DNA of 29,615 bases from CAUZJO01 sp963580245. Lineage in GTDB: Bacteria > Sumerlaeota > Sumerlaeia > MVZB01. The first letter of the stretch is position 1. Each line of letters begins with the position of its first letter. Shown here one piece after another: positions 14,268 to 22,138 of this stretch. The DNA is taken from positions 1 to 29,615 of the forward strand of contig CAUZJO010000051.1 in NCBI GenBank assembly GCA_963580245.1, in the 5' to 3' direction. The notes under the pieces were generated by a model. The model did not search any database. It was not told the DNA's origin and saw only the letters and a program-made list of their open reading frames with translations. The position numbers and the translations under genes are program-made.

Positions 14268-15329
14268 ATGGGGAGCATTGATTTGACTGGACTTAAAAAA
14301 AGACATCATGTGACGAATCCTCACCTGACACTCGGACCATGGTTGCCCGGACTGTTCATCCTCGGCGCTTTGGGGTTGCTGGCTGGTTGTGCGTCGCTCG
14401 AAACTCGTGAGGCGCTCGTTACTCCCCCCGTACCCGACAATGTCGTCTTTACGATCAACGGCTTACCCGTGACTCGAGATGAGCTGGAGGCCGAGGTCCA
14501 GCTCGTCAAGGATGAAGCCCCGCCGTGGATCGAAGAAAAGGAGCTCCGGGGGATGCTCCCGGAGATACGCAAGGAAGCGCGCAACCGGTTGATTTATGAG
14601 CGACTCATCAACGCGGAACTTGAGAAGCACGGCATCCATCCAACCGACGAGCAGGTCGAAGAAGAATACAAGGTCATGGAGGAGTACTACGATGCGCACA
14701 GCATTCCACTGGACACGGTGATCGAGTTCCAAGCGGGCAACAGCGACGGGTTGCGCCAGGCCATTCACGACCAGCTCGCCGTGGACGCCCTATGGGACAC
14801 TCTGCTGGGTTTGGAGGAACCGACCGAGGAACAATGCCGCAAGTTTCACGAGAGGAATCGTAAACAGTACGTCCTCCCCGAAGCGGTACGCCTCCATGAG
14901 ATATGGGTGGGGGTCCCGCCCGATGAGGTACTCGAACCCGACGAGCAGCGGCGATTGCGCGCCAATATCCAGTCCCTGCGCGAGCGCTGGGAGGCGGGGA
15001 CGCCCTTCGCCGAGTTGGCCCGGGAAGCTTCCGACGGCCCCTTCGCCGCGAAAGGGGGTGAAATCGGCTGGGTCCCCCGTGAAGTCGACCTCCCCCCCGA
15101 AGTGATTGAGGCCGCATTCGCCCAGCAAATCGATGAGATCGGCCCGGTCGTGGAATCACAGTTCGGTTTTCACCTCTTGTGGGTGTCCGAACACCGGTCT
15201 GAACGGCAGGTCCCTTACGAGGAGGTCGCCGCCATCGTCTCACGCGATTTCAAACGGACCCGCCGTGATCGCGATTCCCAAAAGTTCTACCAGAAGATGC
15301 GCCGCCGGGCCGAAATCATCGATTACTGA
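14268..15329 (+). CDS. SurA/PpiC-like parvulin peptidyl-prolyl isomerase lipoprotein
   Basis: 353 residues. The signal FILGALGLLAGC has a clear lipobox. A SurA-N-like helical region follows (VVFTINGLPVTRDELEAEVQ, RLINAELEKHGIHPTDEQVE). The parvulin domain comes next: LHEIWVG, FAELAREASDGPFAAKGGEI, GWVPREVDLPPEV and PVVESQFGFHLLWV. It is predicted to help fold outer-membrane or secreted proteins in the periplasm. The ATG at 14268 has no good RBS, whereas GGGGAG (14270-14275) stands 7 bases before a TTG at 14283, which may be the true start. It is followed by a weak terminator-like hairpin. Confidence 0.9.
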   Translation: MGSIDLTGLKKRHHVTNPHLTLGPWLPGLFILGALGLLAGCASLETREALVTPPVPDNVVFTINGLPVTRDELEAEVQLVKDEAPPWIEEKELRGMLPEIRKEARNRLIYERLINAELEKHGIHPTDEQVEEEYKVMEEYYDAHSIPLDTVIEFQAGNSDGLRQAIHDQLAVDALWDTLLGLEEPTEEQCRKFHERNRKQYVLPEAVRLHEIWVGVPPDEVLEPDEQRRLRANIQSLRERWEAGTPFAELAREASDGPFAAKGGEIGWVPREVDLPPEVIEAAFAQQIDEIGPVVESQFGFHLLWVSEHRSERQVPYEEVAAIVSRDFKRTRRDRDSQKFYQKMRRRAEIIDY

Positions 15330-15358
15330 AGTCCTCGCGAACACGAACGGGCAAGACC

Positions 15359-15378
15359 CGGCCAGGGGCCGACTTTTT
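15359..15378 (+). terminator. Weak intrinsic terminator after the PpiC gene
   Basis: CGGCC-AGG-GGCCG followed by AC and five T. The stem is short (5 bp) but GC-rich, and it lies 30 bases past the stop codon between convergent genes. Confidence 0.4.
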
Positions 15379-15407
15379 CTCGCGTCCCTTTACCTGTTCA
15401 CGGGGCG

Positions 15408-15878
15408 TTATCGCTTTTTCAGTTCGTGGTATATCGCCCTTTCCCTGGCCCGTTTCCAGTCGCGATGGTAGGCGTAATACTTACGCGTGTTATACAGGGG
15501 CAGGGGGTCCCTCGGCCTGTAATGACTCCGCGTGGCGCGTTTGTGATTAAGAACGCCGGAATCGCCGTGCCCATGCCCATGGGAGTGGTAGTCGTAATGC
15601 CGCGACGCGCCGTAATACGGCCGGTGGCCCGCGTGGGAATCATCCTCGCGCCATTCGATGCCGAACAACATCGGGTCCGGCGGCGAGAGCGACAGGGCCG
15701 CCTGGGCCTTGGCCATCTTCATCAGCGGCTCCTCCGAGACGCCGTAAGCCTCGATCGTCACCTTCTCGCTGATCGGCATGATCGAGGGGTCGGCGAACTT
15801 AATCCGGATGGTTCCACCACCCCCGGCCCACACGGCCGCCGTAAACGTGAACAGCGCAATGGCCGTTAAATACCTCAT
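15408..15878 (-). CDS. Exported His/Tyr-rich hypothetical protein
   Basis: 156 residues with a signal peptide (MRYLTAIALFTFTAAVWAGG) and a good GGAGG 8-9 bases before the ATG. The mature N-terminal part (TIRIKFADPSIMPISEKVTI) looks beta-stranded. After residue 75 the chain becomes rich in His, Tyr, Gly and Arg (HYDYHSHGHGHGDSG, YNTRKYYAYHRDWKRARERA), suggesting a disordered, metal- or polyanion-binding tail. No family is recognised. Confidence 0.65.
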   Translation of the reverse strand: MRYLTAIALFTFTAAVWAGGGGTIRIKFADPSIMPISEKVTIEAYGVSEEPLMKMAKAQAALSLSPPDPMLFGIEWREDDSHAGHRPYYGASRHYDYHSHGHGHGDSGVLNHKRATRSHYRPRDPLPLYNTRKYYAYHRDWKRARERAIYHELKKR

Positions 15879-15920
15879 CGTTCCGTCCCTCCATTTAGGT
15901 TGAAAATATCCATTCGCTCC

Positions 15921-15992
15921 CTACTCTTCTTGAATAGGAGACCAGCGAACGGACCCATCTTGTAAGACGTCCTTGCCTGTGCGGGGATTCAT
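15921..15992 (-). CDS. 23-codon ORF upstream of the His/Tyr-rich gene
   Basis: ATG at 15990-15992 after GGGGGGTG opens MNPRTGKDVLQDGSVRWSPI and stops three residues later, 42 bases before the next minus-strand gene. It could be a leader peptide or a minor protein. The evidence is limited to the RBS-like sequence and a plausible composition. Confidence 0.25.
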   Translation of the reverse strand: MNPRTGKDVLQDGSVRWSPIQEE

Positions 15993-16040
15993 GAGCAGTA
16001 TACCGAACACCCCCCATCGGCCGCAAGTGTAATTACTCGA

Positions 16041-16889
16041 TTGAACCCTTCGCCCCCCCAGGTTCGCGATCAGCCTGATTCGACGCTGCTGCTGTCCGCG
16101 CCTTGGAGCAGGCTTGATTATTACGAACGGGTCGATTCGACCCAGACGTTGGCCGCGCGGCGGGCGGCGACGGGTGAGCCGCTGTGGGGGCGCGTCCTGT
16201 GGGCCGAACGGCAAACGGCGGGCCGCGGGCGCCGGAGTCGCGCGTGGGTCTCCGCCCTCGGCGGGCTCTACGTGACGCTTGGCCTGCCCCACGCGATGGA
16301 CTGGCCCCCCAGACGCTTGGGATGGTTGCCCCTGACCGCGGCACTGAGTTGCGTCGAGACGCTGGCCGACCTGTTCGGCGTCGACGCCCGCGTGAAATGG
16401 CCCAACGACGTCTATCTGGAGGGGGCCAAACTGGGTGGATTCCTGGGAGAGGTCCTCACGCCCCCCGCCGGCGCGGGCCGCCCCGCCTCCGCCGGGGACC
16501 TTTACCTGATGGGCATGGGCCTGAACTGGCTCAACGACCTCTCGATCCTCGACGGCGACGGGGTGCCCGCCACCCATCTTGGCGAGCACGTCTCATCGCT
16601 CACACTGGGGGACCGCGAAACTTTTTTGCATCAGTGGCTGGACCGGCTCGCGCGGCACCAGGCTGGGATGATCGCCAACCACGAGGCCGCGATCCGGGAA
16701 TTAACAGCCCAGGTCGAAGCCATCCTGTGGTGCCGAGGCCGCCGGGTGGAGTTGGAGGAGACCGAACAGGGACGCCAGGAGGGCGTCCTGCTGGGCTTGG
16801 GCCCCGACGCCACCGCACGGATCGAACGGCCCGACGGAAGTGTCGTCGACGTCCATTGCGGCCGGCAGGCGCCGGGGGAGAACGAGTAG
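16041..16889 (+). CDS. birA: Biotin--protein ligase
   Basis: 282 residues, monofunctional (no N-terminal HTH). It makes biotinyl-AMP and attaches biotin to the carrier lysine. Motifs: YERVDSTQTLAARRA, the biotin-AMP loop TAGRGRRSRAW, GGLYVTLGLP, the hallmark KWPNDVYLEGAKLGGFLGEV, GMGLNWLND, and the C-terminal SH3-like domain (GRRVELEETEQGRQEGVLLG). The TTG start at 16041 is the longest frame and has no visible RBS, so the true start may be a little further in. Its position just upstream of the biotin carrier and pump subunits suggests it biotinylates that carrier. Confidence 0.93.
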   Translation: MNPSPPQVRDQPDSTLLLSAPWSRLDYYERVDSTQTLAARRAATGEPLWGRVLWAERQTAGRGRRSRAWVSALGGLYVTLGLPHAMDWPPRRLGWLPLTAALSCVETLADLFGVDARVKWPNDVYLEGAKLGGFLGEVLTPPAGAGRPASAGDLYLMGMGLNWLNDLSILDGDGVPATHLGEHVSSLTLGDRETFLHQWLDRLARHQAGMIANHEAAIRELTAQVEAILWCRGRRVELEETEQGRQEGVLLGLGPDATARIERPDGSVVDVHCGRQAPGENE

Positions 16890-17006
16890 TCTTTCGAGAT
16901 ATCCGACCCGCCGCCCTCGATATTTCCCATTCTAAAATCGATCTGAATCGCTATGATGATTTCTCCTCGCGGGTTGCGATTTGAACCGGCGGAAGGGTTG
17001 AGGGAG

Positions 17007-17495
17007 ATGAAGCGGACAAGTCTCATCGACGGCCGGCTCTGTTTGGCATGGGTCATCCTGCTGGGGGCATGTATGTTGCCGGGCCTCCCGACGGCGTTCG
17101 CCCAGGGTCAGGGGGGATCCGCCGAGCCTGTCGCCCAAGCGGGCCAAGTGGCGCATGCCGACTCACCGGCGGCTTCACCGCCGGCGGATCGCTACGCCGG
17201 CTGGGAGATGGGGCGCAGGGTCAACTTCGGCATTAAACTGTGCCTCATCGGCATGTTGGTCGTGATGGTCGTGTTGGCGCTCATCGCGAGTTTCACGACG
17301 GTCCTGGCCAGGATGGATCAAGGCCCACCGCCCGCGAGCGAGGGGGCCGCTCCGAGCGCCCCCCATCCGCCGCCGGCGCGGGGCGAACCGAGCTTGGACC
17401 CGGTAACGGTGGCCGTGATCACCGCCGCGGTCACCGTCGCCGCGGGAGGTCGTCCGATACGGGTGCGCGGCATCAGAGAGAACGTTTCTCGATGA
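17007..17495 (+). CDS. OadG-like gamma subunit of Na+-translocating decarboxylase
   Basis: 162 residues. ATG 17007 was chosen for the GGAAGG/GAGGGAG just upstream and a following signal-like helix (LCLAWVILLGACMLPGLPTA). A central membrane helix (FGIKLCLIGMLVVMVVLALI) is followed by a Pro/Ala-rich linker and the typical OadG tail: DPVTVAVITAAVTVAAGGRP, then IRVRGIR. Gamma subunits hold the alpha, biotin-carrier and beta subunits together at the membrane. The extra exported N-terminal stretch is longer than in classic OadG. It lies directly upstream of the biotin carrier. Confidence 0.8.
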   Translation: MKRTSLIDGRLCLAWVILLGACMLPGLPTAFAQGQGGSAEPVAQAGQVAHADSPAASPPADRYAGWEMGRRVNFGIKLCLIGMLVVMVVLALIASFTTVLARMDQGPPPASEGAAPSAPHPPPARGEPSLDPVTVAVITAAVTVAAGGRPIRVRGIRENVSR

Positions 17496-17515
17496 GAAAC
17501 AAGAGGGATATCTGA

Positions 17516-17878
17516 ATGAAACTACGGGTGACGGTCAATGGGGCTGCGTATGACGTAGACGTCGAGTTTTTGGAAGAAGGCGAAGAGGTTCGGCCCGCGG
17601 CGCCATCGCCCGCGCCGAGGACCCGTCCGCCCCAGACGCCCGCCGCGCCGCCCAGCACCCCGGCCGGTAAGACATTCGAAAGCCCCATCCCCGGCAATGT
17701 CATTGAAATCAAGGTCACGGTCGGCCAACGGGTCCAGCTCAACGAGACCGTTTTGGTGATCGACGCCATGAAGATGAACACCCCGGTGGCGTCGACCATC
17801 GCGGGCGCGGTCAAGCGTATCCTGGTCAACCCCGGCGACGCCGTGAAAATGGGCCAGCCGCTCATCGAATTTGAATAA
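17516..17878 (+). CDS. Biotin carboxyl carrier protein of the decarboxylase
   Basis: 120 residues. The N-terminal strand MKLRVTVNGAAYDVDVEFLE is followed by a flexible Pro/Ala linker (residues 27-50) and a biotinyl-lipoyl domain: ESPIPGNVIEIKVTVGQRVQ, then VLVIDAMKMNTPV with the biotinylated Lys86. GAVKRILVNPGDAVKMGQPL closes it. It carries the carboxyl group from the carboxyltransferase to the membrane beta subunit. AAGAGGGA lies 7 bases upstream. It resembles the free-standing carriers of methylmalonyl-CoA and glutaconyl-CoA decarboxylases. Confidence 0.93.
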   Translation: MKLRVTVNGAAYDVDVEFLEEGEEVRPAAPSPAPRTRPPQTPAAPPSTPAGKTFESPIPGNVIEIKVTVGQRVQLNETVLVIDAMKMNTPVASTIAGAVKRILVNPGDAVKMGQPLIEFE

Positions 17879-17891
17879 GCGCGGGAGAGCG

Positions 17892-19187
17892 ATGATGAGC
17901 CCCAACCGAATCCGGTCCTGGCGAGGGATTGTCGCCGTTTCGATCTTGGTTCTTCTGGCCCATGCGCGCGCGGAAGAAGAGCCGTCCGCCCCGCCCGACG
18001 CGTTCGATCCCAAAGCCGAGGGCATCCTGCGCGAGGCAACCGACGCCCTTGCCCAGGCCAAGACGCTGACGTTTAACTGTCACTCCAAGATCGTGACCCG
18101 CGTGCGAGAGATGAGCCAGGAAGTGACCGAGTCCTACAGCGTGGCGCTGAAACGTCCCAATCGAGTCGCGGTGTCGTCGCAGGCGGTCATGACCGGCTTC
18201 ACAATCATCAGTGACGGCAAACATTCCTATATTCTTTCCAAGGGGGGGACTCGCCATCATGAGATCGGGCCGTTTAAAAACATGGATGAATTGGCGGGGA
18301 AAAATTCGCCCGTGTTGAATGGGGGTTCCTTCAACGCCATGGTCTTCCTGCTGCCATGCCTGGGCGAGCATCCTTACGACCTGATCATGGACGGCGTCAT
18401 CAAGAGCGAGTGCTTGGGCGAGGAGACGATCGATGACCGGCCATGTCATCACATGAGGTATTATCAGGAGGGATTCGACTGGGACATTTGGATCACGATG
18501 GAAAGCCCGCCGCTGATCCGCCGCGTCCGGCCCGACATGACAAAACGTCTCGCACGAACACGGATAACCCTGCCCAATACGACCGAATCGGACCGCGCGC
18601 GGACGGACTTCGAGGTGAACTACACGGATTGGGCGATCGACGTGGAGATTCCCGATGAGCGTTTTCAATTCACTCCTCCCGCGGGGGCGCGGAATCTTGA
18701 TGACGTTCCCGAAGAACCTCAGTGGAAGGATCCCGCCGAGGAATTGGTCGGCAAGCCCGCCCCGGCGCTCGAACTCGAGTTGCTCGACGGGGGCCGGTTC
18801 GATCTGGCGTCGCACAAGGGTAAGAACATCGTCATCCTGGACTTCTGGGCCAGTTGGTGCGGTCCGTGCATTAGGGGCCTGCCGATGGTGGCCGGGGTCG
18901 CCGAGGAATTCCGCGATCGCGGCGTCGTCCTTTACGCGGTCAACGAGGGCGAAAGCGCCAACGTCGCCCGTCGTCTCTTGGAGGATTTGGAATTGGATCT
19001 CAACGCGGCGCTCGACACCGATAGCAAGGGGAGCGATCCCTTTTTCGTCCGAGGCATCCCGCAGACGGTCATCATCGACAAAGAGGGGATCGTTCGAAAC
19101 GTTCACGTCGGCTTCTCACCGGCGATGAAGGATATTATAGCCGGCGAGTTGAACACCATTCTCACGGGGGACGATCCGGGCGCGTAG
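17892..19187 (+). CDS. DUF2092-like protein fused to TlpA thioredoxin domain
   Basis: 432 residues. The ATG 17892 (or 17895) follows GGGAGAG. A signal peptide (GIVAVSILVLLAHARAEEE) leads to an N-terminal LolA/DUF2092-like beta domain (YSVALKRPNRVAVSSQAVMT, FTIISDGKHSYILS, CLGEETIDDRPCHHMRYYQ) that resembles lipid- or lipoprotein-handling folds. The C-terminal half is a TlpA/ResA-like thioredoxin: IVILDFWASWCGPCIRGLPM with the CGPC active site, and GIPQTVIIDKEGIV with the cis-Pro. It is likely a periplasmic thiol-disulfide reductase. It sits between two subunits of the sodium pump, with no obvious link to its catalysis. Confidence 0.85.
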   Translation: MMSPNRIRSWRGIVAVSILVLLAHARAEEEPSAPPDAFDPKAEGILREATDALAQAKTLTFNCHSKIVTRVREMSQEVTESYSVALKRPNRVAVSSQAVMTGFTIISDGKHSYILSKGGTRHHEIGPFKNMDELAGKNSPVLNGGSFNAMVFLLPCLGEHPYDLIMDGVIKSECLGEETIDDRPCHHMRYYQEGFDWDIWITMESPPLIRRVRPDMTKRLARTRITLPNTTESDRARTDFEVNYTDWAIDVEIPDERFQFTPPAGARNLDDVPEEPQWKDPAEELVGKPAPALELELLDGGRFDLASHKGKNIVILDFWASWCGPCIRGLPMVAGVAEEFRDRGVVLYAVNEGESANVARRLLEDLELDLNAALDTDSKGSDPFFVRGIPQTVIIDKEGIVRNVHVGFSPAMKDIIAGELNTILTGDDPGA

Positions 19188-19210
19188 AGGCGCGGTAAAA
19201 GACAACGTTT

Positions 19211-20335
19211 ATGGATGTTCTAGCCGAATTCTTCGCAAACTCCGGGATCCATCACATCGTCTGGCAACAGGTTTGCATGGTTCTGCTCGGCCTGTTGCTT
19301 ATTTACCTGGCCGTCACCAAGGGGTACGAGCCATTGCTGTTGGTGCCGATCGGGTTTGGCGTGATCGTGGGCAACATGCCTTACGGTCCGGGGGACCACC
19401 TGAGCGTTTACGATGAGGGGACGGTCTTTTGGTACCTCTATTATCTGATCGAGCACGAAATCCTGCCGCCGCTGATCTTCATGGGCGTTGGGGCGCTGAC
19501 CGATTTCAGCGCGCTGATTTCTAATCCGCGCTTGGTCCTGCTGGGGGCGGCCGCGCAGGCCGGCGTGTTCATCACACTGGTGGGGGCGATCCTGTTGGGA
19601 TTCTCTCTGCCCGCCGCCGCCGCGATCGGCATCATCGGCGGGGCCGACGGACCGACCTCCATTTTCATCGCCTCCAAAATGGCCCCCGACATGCTCGGCG
19701 CCATCGCCATCTCGGCTTACAGTTACATGTCGCTGGTGCCGGTGATTCAACCGCCCATCATGCGGCTGCTCACCACGCGCGAGGAACGGCTGATTCGCAT
19801 GGCGCCGCCGCGCCCCGTCTCGCCGCGACTGCTCATTCTGTTCCCGATCGGCGGGTTCCTGATCACCGCGTTGATCATTCCGTCGGCCCTGGTGCTGCTG
19901 GGCTTTCTGTTCTTGGGTAATCTGCTGCGCGTCAGCGGCGTGACCGACCGGCTGGCCAAGACCGTCGGCGGCCCGTTCATCGACTCGGTGACGATCCTAC
20001 TCGGATTCTGCGTGGGCCTGGGGACCGTTTGGCATAAATTCCTTAACCCCGACACGCTGAAGATATTCGTGCTCGGGGCGTTCGCGTTCGCCGTCGCCAC
20101 CGCCTCGGGGGTGCTGTTCGCGAAATTGATGAACGTTTTCAGCAAAGAGAAAATCAACCCACTGCTGGGCAGCGCGGGGGTCTCGGCGGTACCGATGGCC
20201 GCGCGCGTTAGCCAGCAGATGGCCAGCAAGGAAGATCCCAACAACTATTTGATCATGCACGCGATGGCGCCGAACGTGGCTGGGGTGATCGGGACGGCGG
20301 TGGCCGCCGGCGTTTTTATCGCGATGTTGAACTAA
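19211..20335 (+). CDS. Beta subunit of Na+-translocating decarboxylase (OadB/GcdB/MmdD type)
   Basis: 374 residues, a polytopic membrane protein that couples decarboxylation of carboxybiotin to Na+ export. Family signatures: GFGVIVGNMP, FMGVGALTDFSALISNPRLV, the conserved Asp motif IGIIGGADGPTSIFIASKMA, SYMSLVPVIQPPIMRLLTT, and the C-terminal NPLLGSAGVSAVPMAARVSQ with the ion-path serine, then NYLIMHAMAPNVAGVIGTAV. Which acid is decarboxylated (oxaloacetate, methylmalonyl-CoA, glutaconyl-CoA or malonate) cannot be told without the alpha subunit. It is the last recognisable pump gene; the PBP4-like gene begins 6 bases after its stop. Confidence 0.95.
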   Translation: MDVLAEFFANSGIHHIVWQQVCMVLLGLLLIYLAVTKGYEPLLLVPIGFGVIVGNMPYGPGDHLSVYDEGTVFWYLYYLIEHEILPPLIFMGVGALTDFSALISNPRLVLLGAAAQAGVFITLVGAILLGFSLPAAAAIGIIGGADGPTSIFIASKMAPDMLGAIAISAYSYMSLVPVIQPPIMRLLTTREERLIRMAPPRPVSPRLLILFPIGGFLITALIIPSALVLLGFLFLGNLLRVSGVTDRLAKTVGGPFIDSVTILLGFCVGLGTVWHKFLNPDTLKIFVLGAFAFAVATASGVLFAKLMNVFSKEKINPLLGSAGVSAVPMAARVSQQMASKEDPNNYLIMHAMAPNVAGVIGTAVAAGVFIAMLN

Positions 20336-20341
20336 CGCCTC

Positions 20342-22000
20342 GTGATCTCCATGTGGTCTTTTCATCATATTCGCGGTGACCGGGATTTGGCCGCTCTCAA
20401 TGGTGGGCCGCGGTCTCGGCGCGCGTGGTGGATGAGGGGTCGCCTGATTTTTTGTTTTCTGCCGGGTTTCATTTTCATGATCACGGCGGCTTCCTCGGTC
20501 CTCGCCGAACAAGCCGTAACGGGCGAGACCTCTTACGCGTATTTGGGGCGTCTCTTGAATCAACGGATTCAAGAGATGGATTGGGGCGGCGGGAAGCTCC
20601 GCGCACTCGTCGAGGATGCCGAATTGCCCATCCGCGCGCTGGCCATCAATGAAAACGAAATGGTGCGGGGGGGACGCCTGGCGCAAGTCATCACGACGGC
20701 GGCTATCTTGGACCGGCTGGGGCCGGGTTACCGATTCGCCACCGAACTTTGCCTGGCGGGCGAGTTGGAAGGTGAAACGTTTAAGGGGGCGGTGATCATC
20801 CGCGGCAACGGCGACCCTTCGCTCTCGGCCCGTTTCATGACGGAGAAATACCAGGTTTGGGAACTCTTTGATCAATGGGCGGATGTCATCGCGGGCGAGG
20901 GGATCCGGACGATCGAAGGCCCACTGGTCGCCGATGCCTCGGCGTTCGATCAGCACTGGTTGGCGCCCGGCTGGCCCATCGAACGGCTCGGTGAGCCCGA
21001 CCTGCCCAGCGTCTCGGCGCTCAACTTCAATCACAACTGCATCGATGTTTTTTGGCGAAGCGGCCAGAAAGCCCACGGGCCCGCCGAATTCGTCGTGTTT
21101 CCCGACCTGCCCGATTACCTTTTTATCACAAGCAACGTGCTGCTGAGCGACTCGCCGCGACGCCCGCGCACGTACCGGCGTGTTCCGGAGGGCAACTTGA
21201 TCGCGGTCGGCGGCGACCATAAGGTCCGAACCGAAGCGCATGATCGCGCGGCCATCGAAGACCCGGCGCGCTATCTGATCGAAGCCTTCGGCAAGCGGCT
21301 GGCGCTCAAGGAGATTGAACACCAAGGCGAAATGGGGACCAGCTTTTCGCTCATGCCGGGGGAGATTCGCCATCCGGTGAACCCGATTCGGATCCAAGCT
21401 TCGCCCCCCCTCGCCGAACTGCTGGAGTTGATGGCGCGCCACGACCTGACCCTGAACGCGGAAACGGCGTTCAAGGCGCTCGGCCGGCGCCACGGGCGCG
21501 CTCGTCAACCGGGGAGCTTCGAGTTGGGGGCCCAGGCCGTCCGGGCCTTCACCGATAAGCTGCGACTGGGTGGAGGGGCGCCGTTCATCACCGATGGGTC
21601 GGGCCGCTCGCGATTGAACCGGTTAAGCGCCGAGCATTTGATCCAGGTGATGCGCCGGATGTTCAAACGGCTGGCGGGCGAGGACTATCGCCGGCTCTTT
21701 CCGCAAGCGGGCAGCGAGGGAATCCTGGCCGACCGTTTCGGGATGGATCGGCGGGAGACGGCGTTCGACATTGAGGAGACCTCTTCAGAGGGACCGTCTC
21801 CGCCGATATCGCCTCCGCCGGTTTGGGCGATCGCCGGCTCCGAAGAAGGCGCCGCGGGCGTGGCCGGTTGGGTCCGCACGGCCCACGGCCGTGAACTCCT
21901 GTTCGCCCTGATGGTCGACGACTCAACAGCGCCCCCGGCGGTTCTGAACTCGAACCTGGACCGGTTGGTTCTGGAGATGAGCGCGTTCGGGATGAGGTGA
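20342..22000 (+). CDS. PBP4/DacB-like protein, probably catalytically inactive
   Basis: 552 residues from GTG 20342. ATG 20432 is likelier, as it gives a clean signal peptide (MRGRLIFCFLPGFIFMITAA). The fold is that of D-Ala-D-Ala carboxypeptidase/endopeptidase PBP4: TTAAILDRLGPGYRFATEL, GAVIIRGNGDPSL, DASAFD, LPSVSALNFNHNCI, ITDGSGRSRLNRLS, and FPQAGSEGILADRF. The catalytic motifs are missing, however. The SxxK position reads RLAQ (112-115), SxN reads DLT (368-370), and KTG reads IAG (497-499). It is therefore probably a pseudoenzyme, binding peptidoglycan or regulating another PBP. It starts 6 bases after the pump beta gene, so it is probably on the same transcript. Confidence 0.85.
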   Translation: MISMWSFHHIRGDRDLAALNGGPRSRRAWWMRGRLIFCFLPGFIFMITAASSVLAEQAVTGETSYAYLGRLLNQRIQEMDWGGGKLRALVEDAELPIRALAINENEMVRGGRLAQVITTAAILDRLGPGYRFATELCLAGELEGETFKGAVIIRGNGDPSLSARFMTEKYQVWELFDQWADVIAGEGIRTIEGPLVADASAFDQHWLAPGWPIERLGEPDLPSVSALNFNHNCIDVFWRSGQKAHGPAEFVVFPDLPDYLFITSNVLLSDSPRRPRTYRRVPEGNLIAVGGDHKVRTEAHDRAAIEDPARYLIEAFGKRLALKEIEHQGEMGTSFSLMPGEIRHPVNPIRIQASPPLAELLELMARHDLTLNAETAFKALGRRHGRARQPGSFELGAQAVRAFTDKLRLGGGAPFITDGSGRSRLNRLSAEHLIQVMRRMFKRLAGEDYRRLFPQAGSEGILADRFGMDRRETAFDIEETSSEGPSPPISPPPVWAIAGSEEGAAGVAGWVRTAHGRELLFALMVDDSTAPPAVLNSNLDRLVLEMSAFGMR

Positions 22001-22138
22001 ACCGACGAAGGATGGATTCCTGAGTGGTGAGCGCCTGTCGATCTCAAGAGGCTCCTCAGAGGGGGCACGGCCTGTAAGGGTTCATTGCTACCCGTTTGAG
22101 GGAGTCCTCCGAGCCTGATTTCGTCCTCGAAGGCCTTC

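Noticed and set aside
17862..19106. 414-codon minus-strand ORF
   Set aside because: It is antisense to the TlpA-fusion gene, whose CGPC and signal peptide are clear.
19997..21508. 503-codon minus-strand ORF
   Set aside because: It is antisense to the pump beta and PBP4-like genes, has no recognisable motif, and is Arg/Asp/His-rich as expected for a shadow.
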